Origin: Acidimicrobiaceae bacterium
Lineage (GTDB): Bacteria; Actinomycetota; Acidimicrobiia; Acidimicrobiales; RAAP-2
Direction: 5' to 3'
DNA: 16,751 nt
Assembly (NCBI GenBank): GCA_003133075.1
Contig: PKZN01000030.1
Span: 14,320 to 31,070 of the forward strand
The stretch's first letter is position 1. Each line of letters starts with the position of its first letter. Under the pieces are notes generated by a model. That model was not told the DNA's origin. It was given only the letters and a program-made list of their open reading frames with translations, and did not search any database. Position numbers and translations under genes: made by a program. This document shows positions 1-8,197 of the stretch, in pieces.

Positions 1-77
1 GTGGACTCAGATTAGGGCAATCGCGGGTAGATGATCCGCGTGAGCTCGAGGACGAACGAGCACGTCGCGCACCCTCG
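1..77. other. Window-edge stretch without a recognised gene
   Basis: This stretch lies downstream of the small secreted-protein gene that ends at 78 on the minus strand. I see no convincing coding frame. A weak hairpin can be drawn at 22-40 (arms CGCGG and CCGCG, nine-base loop), but it has no T-tract and could be chance in GC-rich DNA. Confidence 0.4.
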
Positions 78-560
78 CTACTTCTTCAGTTCCGCCGTGA
101 AGGGCTCGACCTCGGTGCACGTCCCGAGGCTCTTGATAAAGGACCTCGAGGTGACCGCGCCCTTGACTTTGTCGCCGCTAAAGGTGCCCTTGATCGCAAG
201 GTCGTCCGAAGCGGTCGTTCCGAATTCAAGGCTCGTTGCGCCCGAGAAGGTGCCTTCAGAGATGGCCAGGGTCTTGTAGTGAAATTTCGGCGCTACGTCG
301 GGCGGGGCCCCGTTGCAGGTCTCATCGAAACTCACCACCAGATCGACGACTTGGGATCGCGACGTCACGTCGAATTTCATTGGATAGCCCGGTCCGACTT
401 CGCCCGAGTACGTGCCATTGGTGACCTTGTCGGTGCCCGCGCTCGCGGTGGCGAGGGGTAGGACGCTGCTCACCACGAGCACCGCCATCGCTACGCACGA
501 CTTCGCGGTCCACCCCTGACGTAGCGTGACGTCCCCACGATGACCACGCCGCAAGGTCAC
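78..560 (-). CDS. Small secreted protein of unknown function
   Basis: I do not recognise the family. Read from a GTG at 560 the protein has 160 residues: a basic N-terminus, a hydrophobic stretch (about 23-39) and a signal peptidase-like site A-S-A after residue 41, so it is probably exported. The mature part is rich in beta-branched residues and contains the similar turns GTYSG, GTFSG and GTFSG, suggesting a beta-sandwich. It has two cysteines (in DETCNG and LGTCTE) that could form a disulfide. The frame is open up to an ATG at 632, but I prefer the GTG at 560 because GGAG lies six bases upstream and a candidate promoter (618-648) overlaps the longer start. An ATG at 488 would also leave a signal peptide but has no ribosome binding site. 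It follows the large GGDEF-EAL gene by 161 bases, so co-transcription is uncertain. Confidence 0.7.
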   Translation of the reverse strand: MTLRRGHRGDVTLRQGWTAKSCVAMAVLVVSSVLPLATASAGTDKVTNGTYSGEVGPGYPMKFDVTSRSQVVDLVVSFDETCNGAPPDVAPKFHYKTLAISEGTFSGATSLEFGTTASDDLAIKGTFSGDKVKGAVTSRSFIKSLGTCTEVEPFTAELKK

Positions 561-617
561 GTCAGACTCCGGGCGAGGGGAGAGGTGTTCGCGGACGCGA
601 CACACTTGGGTCGCCTT

Positions 618-648
618 AACGTACCCGACCAACTCCCCATGCCGTCAA
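618..648 (-). promoter_or_regulatory. Candidate promoter of the small secreted-protein gene
   Basis: On the minus strand TTGACG (643-648) is followed after 19 bases by TACGTT (618-623), which fits the loose actinobacterial -10 pattern TANNNT. Transcription would begin about 50 bases before the GTG at 560. The spacer is longer than the usual 17-18, so this is a tentative call. Confidence 0.35.
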
Positions 649-721
649 CCTATCGAGGTAGCGCCGCACGCGCAAGGGTCCTGCGCCGTGGCGTTCGCGT
701 GCGAAACGGTGGCGAGGGTAG

Positions 722-3700
722 TTAGGACTGGAGGTTCACTCGTGTCAAGAGCGCATCCACCTGGTCGCCGGCCACGGCGGGTGACCAGAGGTAACCCTGT
801 CCGAGGTCGCATCCGAGGCGGCGCAGACGTTCGAACTGGGCGCGCGTCTCAATCCCCTCCGCGGACATGGTCATACCCAGCTTCTGACCGAGGGAGATAA
901 TCGCTTCGAGCAACGTATCGTTGCGGACGCTTTCGCCAGACGGGCTCACGAAGGACTGGTCGATCTTGATGATCGTCGGATGCAGGAGGGCTAGGTAGGA
1001 GAGCGAGGAGTACCCGGTGCCGAAATCGTCTAACGCGAATCCGACGCCCATCGCACTGAGACGCTCCATCGCGCTCATCGTCTCGCCGACGTTGAGCAGC
1101 ATCGAGCTCTCGGTGATCTCGATCACCAAGCGCTCGGGCGCGAGGCCGCTCCTGGTCAACAGCGCGTCGATCAGGTCAACGAGGCCGGGGTCGTGGAACT
1201 GGTGGGCGGAGAGGTTCACCGCGACGTAGGGCGCAGGGGCGCCCGAGGCCACCTCCCAGTTGCTGGCCGCCTGCACGGCCTCGGTGAGGGCGAACACGCC
1301 GAGTTCCACGATGAGGTCGCTCTTCTCGGCGAGGGGAATGAAGATGTCGGGGCGTACCCATCCCCGATCGCCGTGGCGCCAGCGCATCAGCGCTTCGAAG
1401 CCGACGATCCCCACGTTGTCGAGATTGATGATGGGCTGGTAGTGCATCGTCAAGTCGTCGGTCACCAACGCTCGCCTTAGTTGCTGGACGAGTTCGAAGT
1501 GACTGACGGCTTCTTGGTGCATGCTCGGCGTGAAGAGCGAATAGCGGCCCCGATTGAGGCGCTTTGCTTCGTACATCGCGACGTCGGCCTTTTGGATCAG
1601 TTCGCTCGGATTCACGCAGGTGTTGTCCCAGACAATGACGCCGACGCTGGCGTGCTGTTCGAAGTTGATGTTGCTGAAGGTGAAGGGCTCGGCCAGGATG
1701 TTGATCAAGCGCGAGGCGACCTCCTCGGCTTCGGCGACGGACCCGATTCCTTCAGCCAGGTAGAGGAACTCGTCGCCGCCGAAGCGTGACAGCGTGTCCG
1801 TGGAGCGAGTCACGAGTTCGAAGCGCCGCGCGATACCCGCGAGCAGTTGATCGCCCACGAGATGCCCGTGGGCGTCGTTCACGCCCTTGAAGTCATCGAG
1901 GTCGAGTAACAAGACCGCGCCGAGACCGCCTTGGCGGAGAACGCGCGAATGCGCCTGGGCGAGACGGTCTTCGAAGAGGGCTCGGTTCGCCAACCCCGTA
2001 AGTGAATCGTGGAGTGCTTGATGTTTGAGCTGTTCCGCGAGGGTTCGCTCTTCGGTGATATCGCGCTCGGAGGAGACGAAGTAGAGAATATTGCCGGCCG
2101 TGTCGCGCGCCGCCGACCTCGAGACCTCGGAGATGATGACGCGCCCGTCCTTTCGTAGGTACCGCTTGACGTAGCGCACCTGGTCGACCTGGTGGGAGCT
2201 GAGGCGTGCCAACGTGTCTTCGGTGATGCCGATGTCGTCGGGGTAGGTGAACTGCTTGGAGTCGTGGCCCATCAACTCCTCACGCGAGAAGCCGACCATC
2301 GAACAAAACGAGTCATTCACCGCGATGACTTTGTCATCAAGGTCGCTGAAGAGCATCGGTGCCATGTTGTGCTCGAAGGCGAGACGGAAGCGCTCGTCGC
2401 TCGAGCGCATGAGGGCTTCACTCTGGGCCAGACGTTCGGCGTCACGATGCCGGCTGATGCCGTAGGAGAGTTCGTCGGCCAACTCGCCCAGCGTTTCGAC
2501 TTCACCGGGTCCAAAGGAGTTCAGGTGATCGGAGAAGATCGACACGACCGCGACCGTCTCGTTCTCCACGCTGAGGGGGAACACGCACATCGAACGTAGT
2601 CCGATCAGTGCCGCGCGCTCACGCCGCTGCGCGATGATTGGAGCATCCAGCAAGTCGTTGACGAGTTGTACGCGTCCAGTGCGCACGGCCTCGCCGATCG
2701 GTCCTTGTCCGAGTTCGTCGTCGCCCCAACTGAAGCTCAGCCCGTCTAGGGACTCGACGAGTCCCGCGGGTTCGACGATTCGTATGGATTTAGCGTCGTC
2801 GTGCTCGACGTAGCCGACGCAGGCGAGGGGGTAACCTCCGACCGAGACGATCGTCTGGCAGATCTCGCGAATCAACGACGCTTCGTCCTCCGCGTGTACT
2901 AGGACCTGGCTACCCTCACTCAGGGTCTGGAGCGCGCGCGTGAGGTATACCCGTTCGGTGACGTCGCGTCCATTCCCGACAACTCCGCGCACGGCCTCGT
3001 CGTCAAGACAGTTCGTCACCACTCCTTCGATGTAGCGCCACTCGCCCGAGACGGTCAAGAACCGCAAGATAACGGGGTGATCGATGCCGTCCGGCGACGT
3101 CGCTGCCGCGAAGGCCACCTCGGCCAACGCGTGATCGTCGGGATGAATGAGGTCAAAGGCGTTGCGACCGAGTTGGGAGCCCGGTTCGTATCCGAACACT
3201 CGATCCACGAAGGGGTTGATGTAGGTGAACTCCGCATTCTCATCGATCACCACGATGAGGTCACTGGATTTTGCGACCAGCGAACGGAACCACTGTTCCG
3301 ATTTGCTCAGTGAACGTTTGGCGTCTTCCAGCGCCGACACGTTCACGAGCGAAGCCTCCAACGCCGATCGCTCGCGGTACTCGGCGCTGCTACTCGCGAC
3401 GCACGTCGAGATGGTTTCGGCGACGCCTTCGAAGTTCGCGACGGTCTTTTCATCAAAGCAGTTGACGTGGGCTTCGTAGATCGAGATCACGGCCTGGCGA
3501 TTCTCTAACGCGAAGGGTAGCGCCACGGCCGAGGAGAGTCCGAACTCGCGGGCACGCTTTTTCCATGGGCTGTAGAGCGGCTGCGCCAAGAGGTCGTTGG
3601 CGACCTGACTGGCGTTGGTGCGCAACGCGGTACCGGTAGGGCCGAGACCGCTCTCGCCCGAACCCCACCACGAGACGATGTCCTCGTAGAGATAGTCCGT

Positions 3701-4318
3701 GGCGCCCGAGGACGCCAGAATGTCGACGCCGCCTTCGGCGCTCGCCACTCCGATCCAGACGAGCGGCACGTGGCCCTCGCTGACCACCAGATCACAGATC
3801 AGCTGTAACGCGTCCGCCTCGTTCACGCTCATCAACCCCACGCGCTTGACGGCGGCCATGATCTGGACGATTCGCTGTTCTTTCACCACGGCCGTGACGT
3901 CGTCGAAGGCGGACATCACACCGAGGACCTCACCGTCGATGACGTGGGGCCAGATCCTCGCCGACAACCACTTCTGGGATCGGTCGATGAGCGTTACCCC
4001 GGCGATAATGCCGGTGAAGGTCTGTCCCGAAAAGAGTGATTCGAGCGCGTGGGGCCGCGTCATCGCGAGCGGCGTTCCGTCGAGACGAACGGCGTCAATT
4101 TCGAATGCGGTGGAGGATCGGCCGAGCAGCCGTTCGCGCGCGACGCCAAGTATGGTTTCGGCGGCCCGGTTGCAGTCGACGATCTCGCCATCGCGGTCGC
4201 GGAAGATCATGCCCGTGCTGATGGTGTTGAGAAAATCAGACGTGGAGACGATCCGCTGTATGGATGATCGATGCTCGGCGGCGATCACGCCGTCGAACCG
4301 CTCAAGTTGGTCTGTCAT
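722..4318 (-). CDS. PAS-GAF-PAS-GAF-PAS-GGDEF-EAL protein (putative bifunctional cyclic-di-GMP synthase/phosphodiesterase)
   Basis: This 1198-residue protein has no signal peptide or membrane segment, so it should act in the cytoplasm. Domains in order are PAS (about 25-145), GAF (165-310), PAS (340-460), GAF (475-625), PAS (640-760), GGDEF (765-930) and EAL (940-1190). The cyclase site is canonical: GGDEF at 847-851, metal-binding D806, base-contact N814 and D823, and an inhibitory RxxD site (R838-D841) five residues before GGDEF. The EAL domain keeps every usual metal and catalytic position: E975, N1035, E1067, D1097, D1098, K1118, E1154, E1157 and Q1174. Both making and degrading cyclic-di-GMP are therefore possible; which dominates cannot be read from sequence. 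The start is ATG with GGGAG ten bases upstream. The next gene upstream (4510-7008) encodes a related PAS/GAF sensor, which points to shared signals. Confidence 0.93.
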   Translation of the reverse strand: MTDQLERFDGVIAAEHRSSIQRIVSTSDFLNTISTGMIFRDRDGEIVDCNRAAETILGVARERLLGRSSTAFEIDAVRLDGTPLAMTRPHALESLFSGQTFTGIIAGVTLIDRSQKWLSARIWPHVIDGEVLGVMSAFDDVTAVVKEQRIVQIMAAVKRVGLMSVNEADALQLICDLVVSEGHVPLVWIGVASAEGGVDILASSGATDYLYEDIVSWWGSGESGLGPTGTALRTNASQVANDLLAQPLYSPWKKRAREFGLSSAVALPFALENRQAVISIYEAHVNCFDEKTVANFEGVAETISTCVASSSAEYRERSALEASLVNVSALEDAKRSLSKSEQWFRSLVAKSSDLIVVIDENAEFTYINPFVDRVFGYEPGSQLGRNAFDLIHPDDHALAEVAFAAATSPDGIDHPVILRFLTVSGEWRYIEGVVTNCLDDEAVRGVVGNGRDVTERVYLTRALQTLSEGSQVLVHAEDEASLIREICQTIVSVGGYPLACVGYVEHDDAKSIRIVEPAGLVESLDGLSFSWGDDELGQGPIGEAVRTGRVQLVNDLLDAPIIAQRRERAALIGLRSMCVFPLSVENETVAVVSIFSDHLNSFGPGEVETLGELADELSYGISRHRDAERLAQSEALMRSSDERFRLAFEHNMAPMLFSDLDDKVIAVNDSFCSMVGFSREELMGHDSKQFTYPDDIGITEDTLARLSSHQVDQVRYVKRYLRKDGRVIISEVSRSAARDTAGNILYFVSSERDITEERTLAEQLKHQALHDSLTGLANRALFEDRLAQAHSRVLRQGGLGAVLLLDLDDFKGVNDAHGHLVGDQLLAGIARRFELVTRSTDTLSRFGGDEFLYLAEGIGSVAEAEEVASRLINILAEPFTFSNINFEQHASVGVIVWDNTCVNPSELIQKADVAMYEAKRLNRGRYSLFTPSMHQEAVSHFELVQQLRRALVTDDLTMHYQPIINLDNVGIVGFEALMRWRHGDRGWVRPDIFIPLAEKSDLIVELGVFALTEAVQAASNWEVASGAPAPYVAVNLSAHQFHDPGLVDLIDALLTRSGLAPERLVIEITESSMLLNVGETMSAMERLSAMGVGFALDDFGTGYSSLSYLALLHPTIIKIDQSFVSPSGESVRNDTLLEAIISLGQKLGMTMSAEGIETRAQFERLRRLGCDLGQGYLWSPAVAGDQVDALLTRVNLQS

Positions 4319-4509
4319 CTCCCCGACACTCCCGGATGCAGTAATTGCTGCTATTCAACGACGATGGTACCGGCCAAAAATCTGGTATCGCTGAATTGAT
4401 GACGAGTTGAGGCGATATTGATGAGTGATGAACACTCACGTTCTCATCGCGTGTTGAGACGCCCTAGAGGCGTGCCGTGATGCAACCGCACAATCAAGCT
4501 GAGTGACAC
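4319..4509 (-). promoter_or_regulatory. Upstream region of the large GGDEF-EAL gene with repeats and hairpins
   Basis: This 191-base gap separates two minus-strand signalling genes. It contains a 6-bp hairpin (TGAGTG 4422-4427, CACTCA 4433-4438), a second 5-bp hairpin (ACGCC 4459-4463, GGCGT 4469-4473) that lies 37 bases after the upstream gene's stop, and the direct repeat TTGATGA at 4396-4402 and 4418-4424. The second hairpin could be a terminator for the upstream gene, although no T-tract follows. The repeats may be an operator. I find no convincing -35/-10 pair. Confidence 0.3.
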
Positions 4510-7008
4510 TTAGTCATGCGAAGTCGTCGTCACGCGAGCGCCGTGATGTGATCTTGACGTGGCGTGCGCGGTCGCTGCTCCTTCGAGTGCGTCGCGAGCG
4601 AGCGACGGTCGTCCGATCACGAAACCTTGGACGTGGTCGACTCCAAGGTCCTTTAAGAGGCGCAGCGTCGCGTCGTCTTCAGCGCCCTCGGCAATCGTCT
4701 TCATTCCGAAGGCCTTTGCGAGATTCACCACCGCCGAAATGACGTGACGGCTCGACTCCTCGGCGCACAGGTCCCGGACGAACTGCTGATCTATCTTGAG
4801 GTACGAGACGGGTAGTCGTTTCAAATACGCAAAGCCGCCGTATCCCGCGCCGAAGTCGTCGAGCGCAACGCGGCAACCGAGATCGTTGAGTCCCCTCACG
4901 AAAGATTCCGCCGCCGCAATGTCGTGGACAAGTGCGGTCTCGGTGATCTCGCAGACCATGTTCTGGGGTGGTGCTCCGAACTCCCTAATAGCTTCTTGGA
5001 TCACCGACAGCATGTGCGGGTCGGCCACGGACTTCGCCGAGAGATTGAATTCGACAGCGTGGCCGTCCGCCGCCAATCGTGCGGTCTCTGAGACGACCCA
5101 TCGGTCCATCTCCGCCACGAGCCCGTACTCCTCCGCGGTTGGCAAAAAATGGGAAGGGAGAACCACATCGCCCTCGGGAGTGACCATACGTATCAGCAAC
5201 TCGTGCTGCTCAACTTCGTAGGTCGAGAGGTCAACTATTGGTTGGGAGTACAAGACGAATCGGTCGTTGTCCAGCGCGTCGCGAACACGACCCACCCACG
5301 CGAGTTTCTCGAGCTCTCGTTGCACTTTTAGTTGCTCAGTGGCCTGGGCTGTGATGTCTTCAAAGACGATGACGGCGCCGTCGAGCGCGTCCGTATTCAA
5401 GGGCGACGCGCTAAAGGCCACGGGGACCTGCGTGCCATCGCGCCGGATGACCGTCTCGTTGGTGAAGTTCAGAGATTCACCGCCGTTCCACACTCGGTGT
5501 AGCGGACCAGTCTCTTCGTCGTCAGTCACGCGGCCTCGGCATTTGAAGTGAAATACGTCGCCGGTCCGCTTTCCGATGATGTCGTTGCTGTCGAGGTGAA
5601 AGAGTTTGCCGGCAGCGGCGTTCGCGAACGTAATCGTGCCGCTGTTGTCGGTAGCGATCATGCCCTCAGCCATGTTGTTCGTGATGGCGAGGAGGAAGAG
5701 CCTCGACTCATCGAGCTCACGTCTCGCGGCGACGTAGACGGTGTCGTCGAGCGAGACGCCCACGACGCGCTCAGGGACGCCATCCTTATCGGTGACGAGT
5801 TCAGTACGCATCCGAATGACTCGCACCTCACCGTCGCAGGCGAGGACGCGGTGCGACAGTTCCGCCGTTCCGCTAGTGAGCGTGAGCTCCATCGCGGCGT
5901 GGAATGCTGATCGGTCGTCGGCCGCGACGAAGGACAGAAAAGTCCGATAGTCTCCCCGCCACTCGGGGTCCGCGACACCATAGATTGCGTGCGCCTCGTC
6001 CGCCATGAACTCAATCTCGTCCGTCCTAAGGTTCCACTCCCAATGACCGACGTGGGCGAGACGCTCGGCCTCTCGAAGGTGTGCCTCGTTTCGAGCTAGT
6101 CGCTCCGCGTCGCGGAGGCGCCCGATACCGTATGCGAGATTGTTGGCCAGTTCGCCGAAGAGGTCCATCTCCGCGGGTCCGAACGCTCCCAGGTCGCGAC
6201 TGTAGATAGTCAGCGAGCCTACGGATGCGTCGCCCACGATCAGCGGAAAGGCGCACGACGTGCGTACACCGAACGTGTCGATGCGATCGCGCCACGGCTG
6301 ACACTTCTTCGACCGTCGGTGATCGGTGACGACTTGGGGCGAGCGAGTGCGAATCGCCGCGCCCGTGGGGCCACGCCCGAACTCGTCGTCCGCCCAACTG
6401 ATGTGCACGCCACTGAGATACTCGATCTCACCGTGGGCCGAGACGGGTCGTACCGTCTTACCCTCGTCCTGGTTCAGGTAACCAACCCATGCCAGCATGT
6501 ACTCACCAGATTCGGTGATCGAGCGGCAGACGTTATCGACCAAGGCCGCCTCGTCGGTCGCGTGAATAAGGACGCGATTACACGCGCTCAGCGTTCGCAA
6601 GGCCCTCGTGGTCCGATCCTGCTCGGTCACGTCGGTGCCCGAAAAAAGTATTCCGCGCACGTCCGGGTCGTCGATGAGGTTGTGAGCATAACTACGGAAG
6701 CTTCGCCACGCCTCGCGCGGTTGGCTGCGATAACGAAACTCCGCGAATCCACCGGACCCCGCCGCGTTGCCGATCACGTTCAGGTCGGTGGCGACACGCT
6801 CACGGTCGTCGGGATGCACGTAGGTGAGCGCCTTTCGCCCGACGAGTTCCGATGGCGCAGCGTCGAAGAGGCCGGCGGCGACGTTGTTGGCGTAACGAAT
6901 GGTGCTATCGATGTCGACGACCGCGACGGGCGTGAGGAGTCGATCGGCGACTCTCGCGAGTTGGCTAAAGTCGGCGCAGGAAGATGGAAATTCGAGGTTG
7001 GAAGTCAT
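4510..7008 (-). CDS. PAS-GAF-PAS-PAS-EAL protein (putative cyclic-di-GMP phosphodiesterase)
   Basis: This 832-residue cytoplasmic protein carries PAS (about 15-130), GAF (150-297), PAS (305-430), PAS (435-560) and EAL (570-810). There is no GGDEF domain: the EAL domain follows the last PAS directly. The signature is ELL (603-605) rather than EAL, a variant common in this subfamily that keeps the metal-binding glutamate. The other key residues are present: N655, E687, D717, D718, K738, E774, E777 (in EGAE) and Q794. Degradation of cyclic-di-GMP is the likely activity, controlled by the N-terminal sensors. The GAF domain closely resembles the second GAF of the neighbouring 1198-residue protein. 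The start is ATG at 7008 with only a weak ribosome binding site (GGA a few bases before). The gene lies 69 bases after the PAS-LuxR regulator gene, so co-transcription is plausible. Confidence 0.9.
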   Translation of the reverse strand: MTSNLEFPSSCADFSQLARVADRLLTPVAVVDIDSTIRYANNVAAGLFDAAPSELVGRKALTYVHPDDRERVATDLNVIGNAAGSGGFAEFRYRSQPREAWRSFRSYAHNLIDDPDVRGILFSGTDVTEQDRTTRALRTLSACNRVLIHATDEAALVDNVCRSITESGEYMLAWVGYLNQDEGKTVRPVSAHGEIEYLSGVHISWADDEFGRGPTGAAIRTRSPQVVTDHRRSKKCQPWRDRIDTFGVRTSCAFPLIVGDASVGSLTIYSRDLGAFGPAEMDLFGELANNLAYGIGRLRDAERLARNEAHLREAERLAHVGHWEWNLRTDEIEFMADEAHAIYGVADPEWRGDYRTFLSFVAADDRSAFHAAMELTLTSGTAELSHRVLACDGEVRVIRMRTELVTDKDGVPERVVGVSLDDTVYVAARRELDESRLFLLAITNNMAEGMIATDNSGTITFANAAAGKLFHLDSNDIIGKRTGDVFHFKCRGRVTDDEETGPLHRVWNGGESLNFTNETVIRRDGTQVPVAFSASPLNTDALDGAVIVFEDITAQATEQLKVQRELEKLAWVGRVRDALDNDRFVLYSQPIVDLSTYEVEQHELLIRMVTPEGDVVLPSHFLPTAEEYGLVAEMDRWVVSETARLAADGHAVEFNLSAKSVADPHMLSVIQEAIREFGAPPQNMVCEITETALVHDIAAAESFVRGLNDLGCRVALDDFGAGYGGFAYLKRLPVSYLKIDQQFVRDLCAEESSRHVISAVVNLAKAFGMKTIAEGAEDDATLRLLKDLGVDHVQGFVIGRPSLARDALEGAATAHATSRSHHGARVTTTSHD

Positions 7009-7036
7009 ACGTCCAGCCTGGTGGCCTCACCCGCGT

Positions 7037-7049
7037 TGCCCTACGGGCA
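7037..7049 (-). terminator. Small hairpin between regulator and phosphodiesterase genes
   Basis: The arms TGCCC (7037-7041) and GGGCA (7045-7049) with a three-base loop form a perfect 5-bp hairpin 28 bases after the stop of the PAS-LuxR gene. No T-tract follows on the minus strand, so it may attenuate, terminate weakly or mean nothing. Confidence 0.2.
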
Positions 7050-7077
7050 TTGTGTCCCAATCCCTAGACGAACCGTC

Positions 7078-8094
7078 CTAGTCCAGCAGACGCTGCAACA
7101 GTTCGGCTTGGGAGTGAACGCGAAATTTCGTGAAGATTGAACTCAGATTGTTCCGCACCGTGCTGGGGCTGAGGTAGAGGGCCTTGGCGATGGTCGTGAC
7201 GCGCTCGCCTCGCTGGAGTCGACTAAGGACTTCCCATTCTCGCGTACTGAGCGAGTTCAATTCCGGGACGCGACTGGCGTCGGGCAGGGCGCCGAGGGAG
7301 TCAAAGATGCCGCTCGCTTGGACTTCGCTCGCGATCCTCCAGAGTCGATGCTCCAACTGGGCAGTTCGATCAGTAGTTTCGCCACGATGCGACGAAGTGT
7401 CAGCGATTAAAAGAAAACAGTGGTCCGTCGTAGCGACCAGTGGCGTCAGGATGCAACGAACGTTTATCGAGCCCCCGAGGTGGTTGAGGGTTGCCAACGG
7501 CATCGCCACCGAGGTCGTGCTCGCGGTGGCGCTGAGATCGCGATAGAGACGGCGGCCCTCGGCCGACTGCACCAAGTGCTGTCCGATGAGCTTTTTGGCG
7601 GCGACGCCGAGCACGGATTCAACGTTGGTGCTGACCGAGATGATGACGCCGTCAGCGTCGACGATGCCGACGGCTTTTTCTAGGGGAGTGAATCCAAGGT
7701 ACTGCGAGAGTGGGCTGTCGAGCACGTCGAGTCGAGCGCAGAATTCCGCGAGCGCGTACTGTCGAGCGCTCATGTCGATGGCGCCCACCCAGACGGCAAC
7801 GACTCGTTTCATCTTCGCGGGGCGCTTCAAACTTCGGTGGGACCTGAAGTAGTCAATCCGGCCCGCGGCCAGGTTCTCCAGTGCCTCTCGAGCGTTTTCT
7901 CGATCGGGTGAGTTGAACAGTTCATAGATCGGTGTGTTCAGTACGTGGGAGGCGGGAAGATCAACCTGATGAAGGAACGCCGGCGTCGCAAAGGCAACGG
8001 TGAAATCTCCCAGGTCGACGAGGACGAGTGGCAGATCAAGGTTTTGGACGACGCCCCAGAGGTCGCGGTCGACCACGTTGAGATTCTGTGCCAC
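7078..8094 (-). CDS. PAS-PAS-LuxR-type transcriptional regulator
   Basis: The 338-residue protein has two N-terminal PAS-like regions (about 10-120 and 130-235), a linker, and a C-terminal LuxR/GerE helix-turn-helix (about 278-337). The DNA-binding part is clear: STREWEVL opens it and SPSTVRNNLSSIF forms the recognition helix, followed by the usual end with F-x-V-H-S-Q-A-E-L. There is no response-regulator receiver domain and no autoinducer-binding domain, so it is neither a standard two-component regulator nor a quorum-sensing LuxR. It probably senses a small ligand, redox state or protein partner through the PAS regions and binds DNA. The GTG start at 8094 has a run of six G five bases upstream. 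A perfect 12-bp palindrome lies just upstream (8123-8134) and might be its own operator. The surrounding cyclic-di-GMP genes are obvious candidate targets, but this is inference. Confidence 0.88.
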   Translation of the reverse strand: MAQNLNVVDRDLWGVVQNLDLPLVLVDLGDFTVAFATPAFLHQVDLPASHVLNTPIYELFNSPDRENAREALENLAAGRIDYFRSHRSLKRPAKMKRVVAVWVGAIDMSARQYALAEFCARLDVLDSPLSQYLGFTPLEKAVGIVDADGVIISVSTNVESVLGVAAKKLIGQHLVQSAEGRRLYRDLSATASTTSVAMPLATLNHLGGSINVRCILTPLVATTDHCFLLIADTSSHRGETTDRTAQLEHRLWRIASEVQASGIFDSLGALPDASRVPELNSLSTREWEVLSRLQRGERVTTIAKALYLSPSTVRNNLSSIFTKFRVHSQAELLQRLLD

Positions 8095-8122
8095 GGTAAC
8101 CCCCCGATGAGTTCCGTACTGC

Positions 8123-8134
8123 CCATTCGAATGG
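8123..8134. promoter_or_regulatory. Perfect 12-bp palindrome upstream of the LuxR-type gene
   Basis: CCATTCGAATGG is identical to its reverse complement and ends 29 bases before the GTG start of the PAS-LuxR gene. This is a position typical of an operator. A 12-bp palindrome is expected a few times by chance in a window of this size, so the call rests on location. Confidence 0.35.
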
Positions 8135-8197
8135 TACGCCGTGCTGGAGCGCGCGGAGGATAACGCTGAGTGAACTTGTGAACACCTGAGTCCTGCA

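Noticed and set aside
3699..4394. 231-codon plus-strand open frame opposite the start of the 1198-residue protein
   Set aside because: Antisense to well-supported PAS and GAF domains and lacking any family pattern.
6319..7140. 273-codon plus-strand open frame opposite the PAS/GAF/EAL gene
   Set aside because: It lies wholly antisense to a clear multi-domain gene, and its product shows no recognisable domain. High-GC codon bias on one strand commonly opens such frames.
7078..8094. Quorum-sensing LuxR regulator
   Set aside because: The autoinducer-binding domain is absent, the N-terminal regions look like PAS, and no LuxI-type synthase is nearby.
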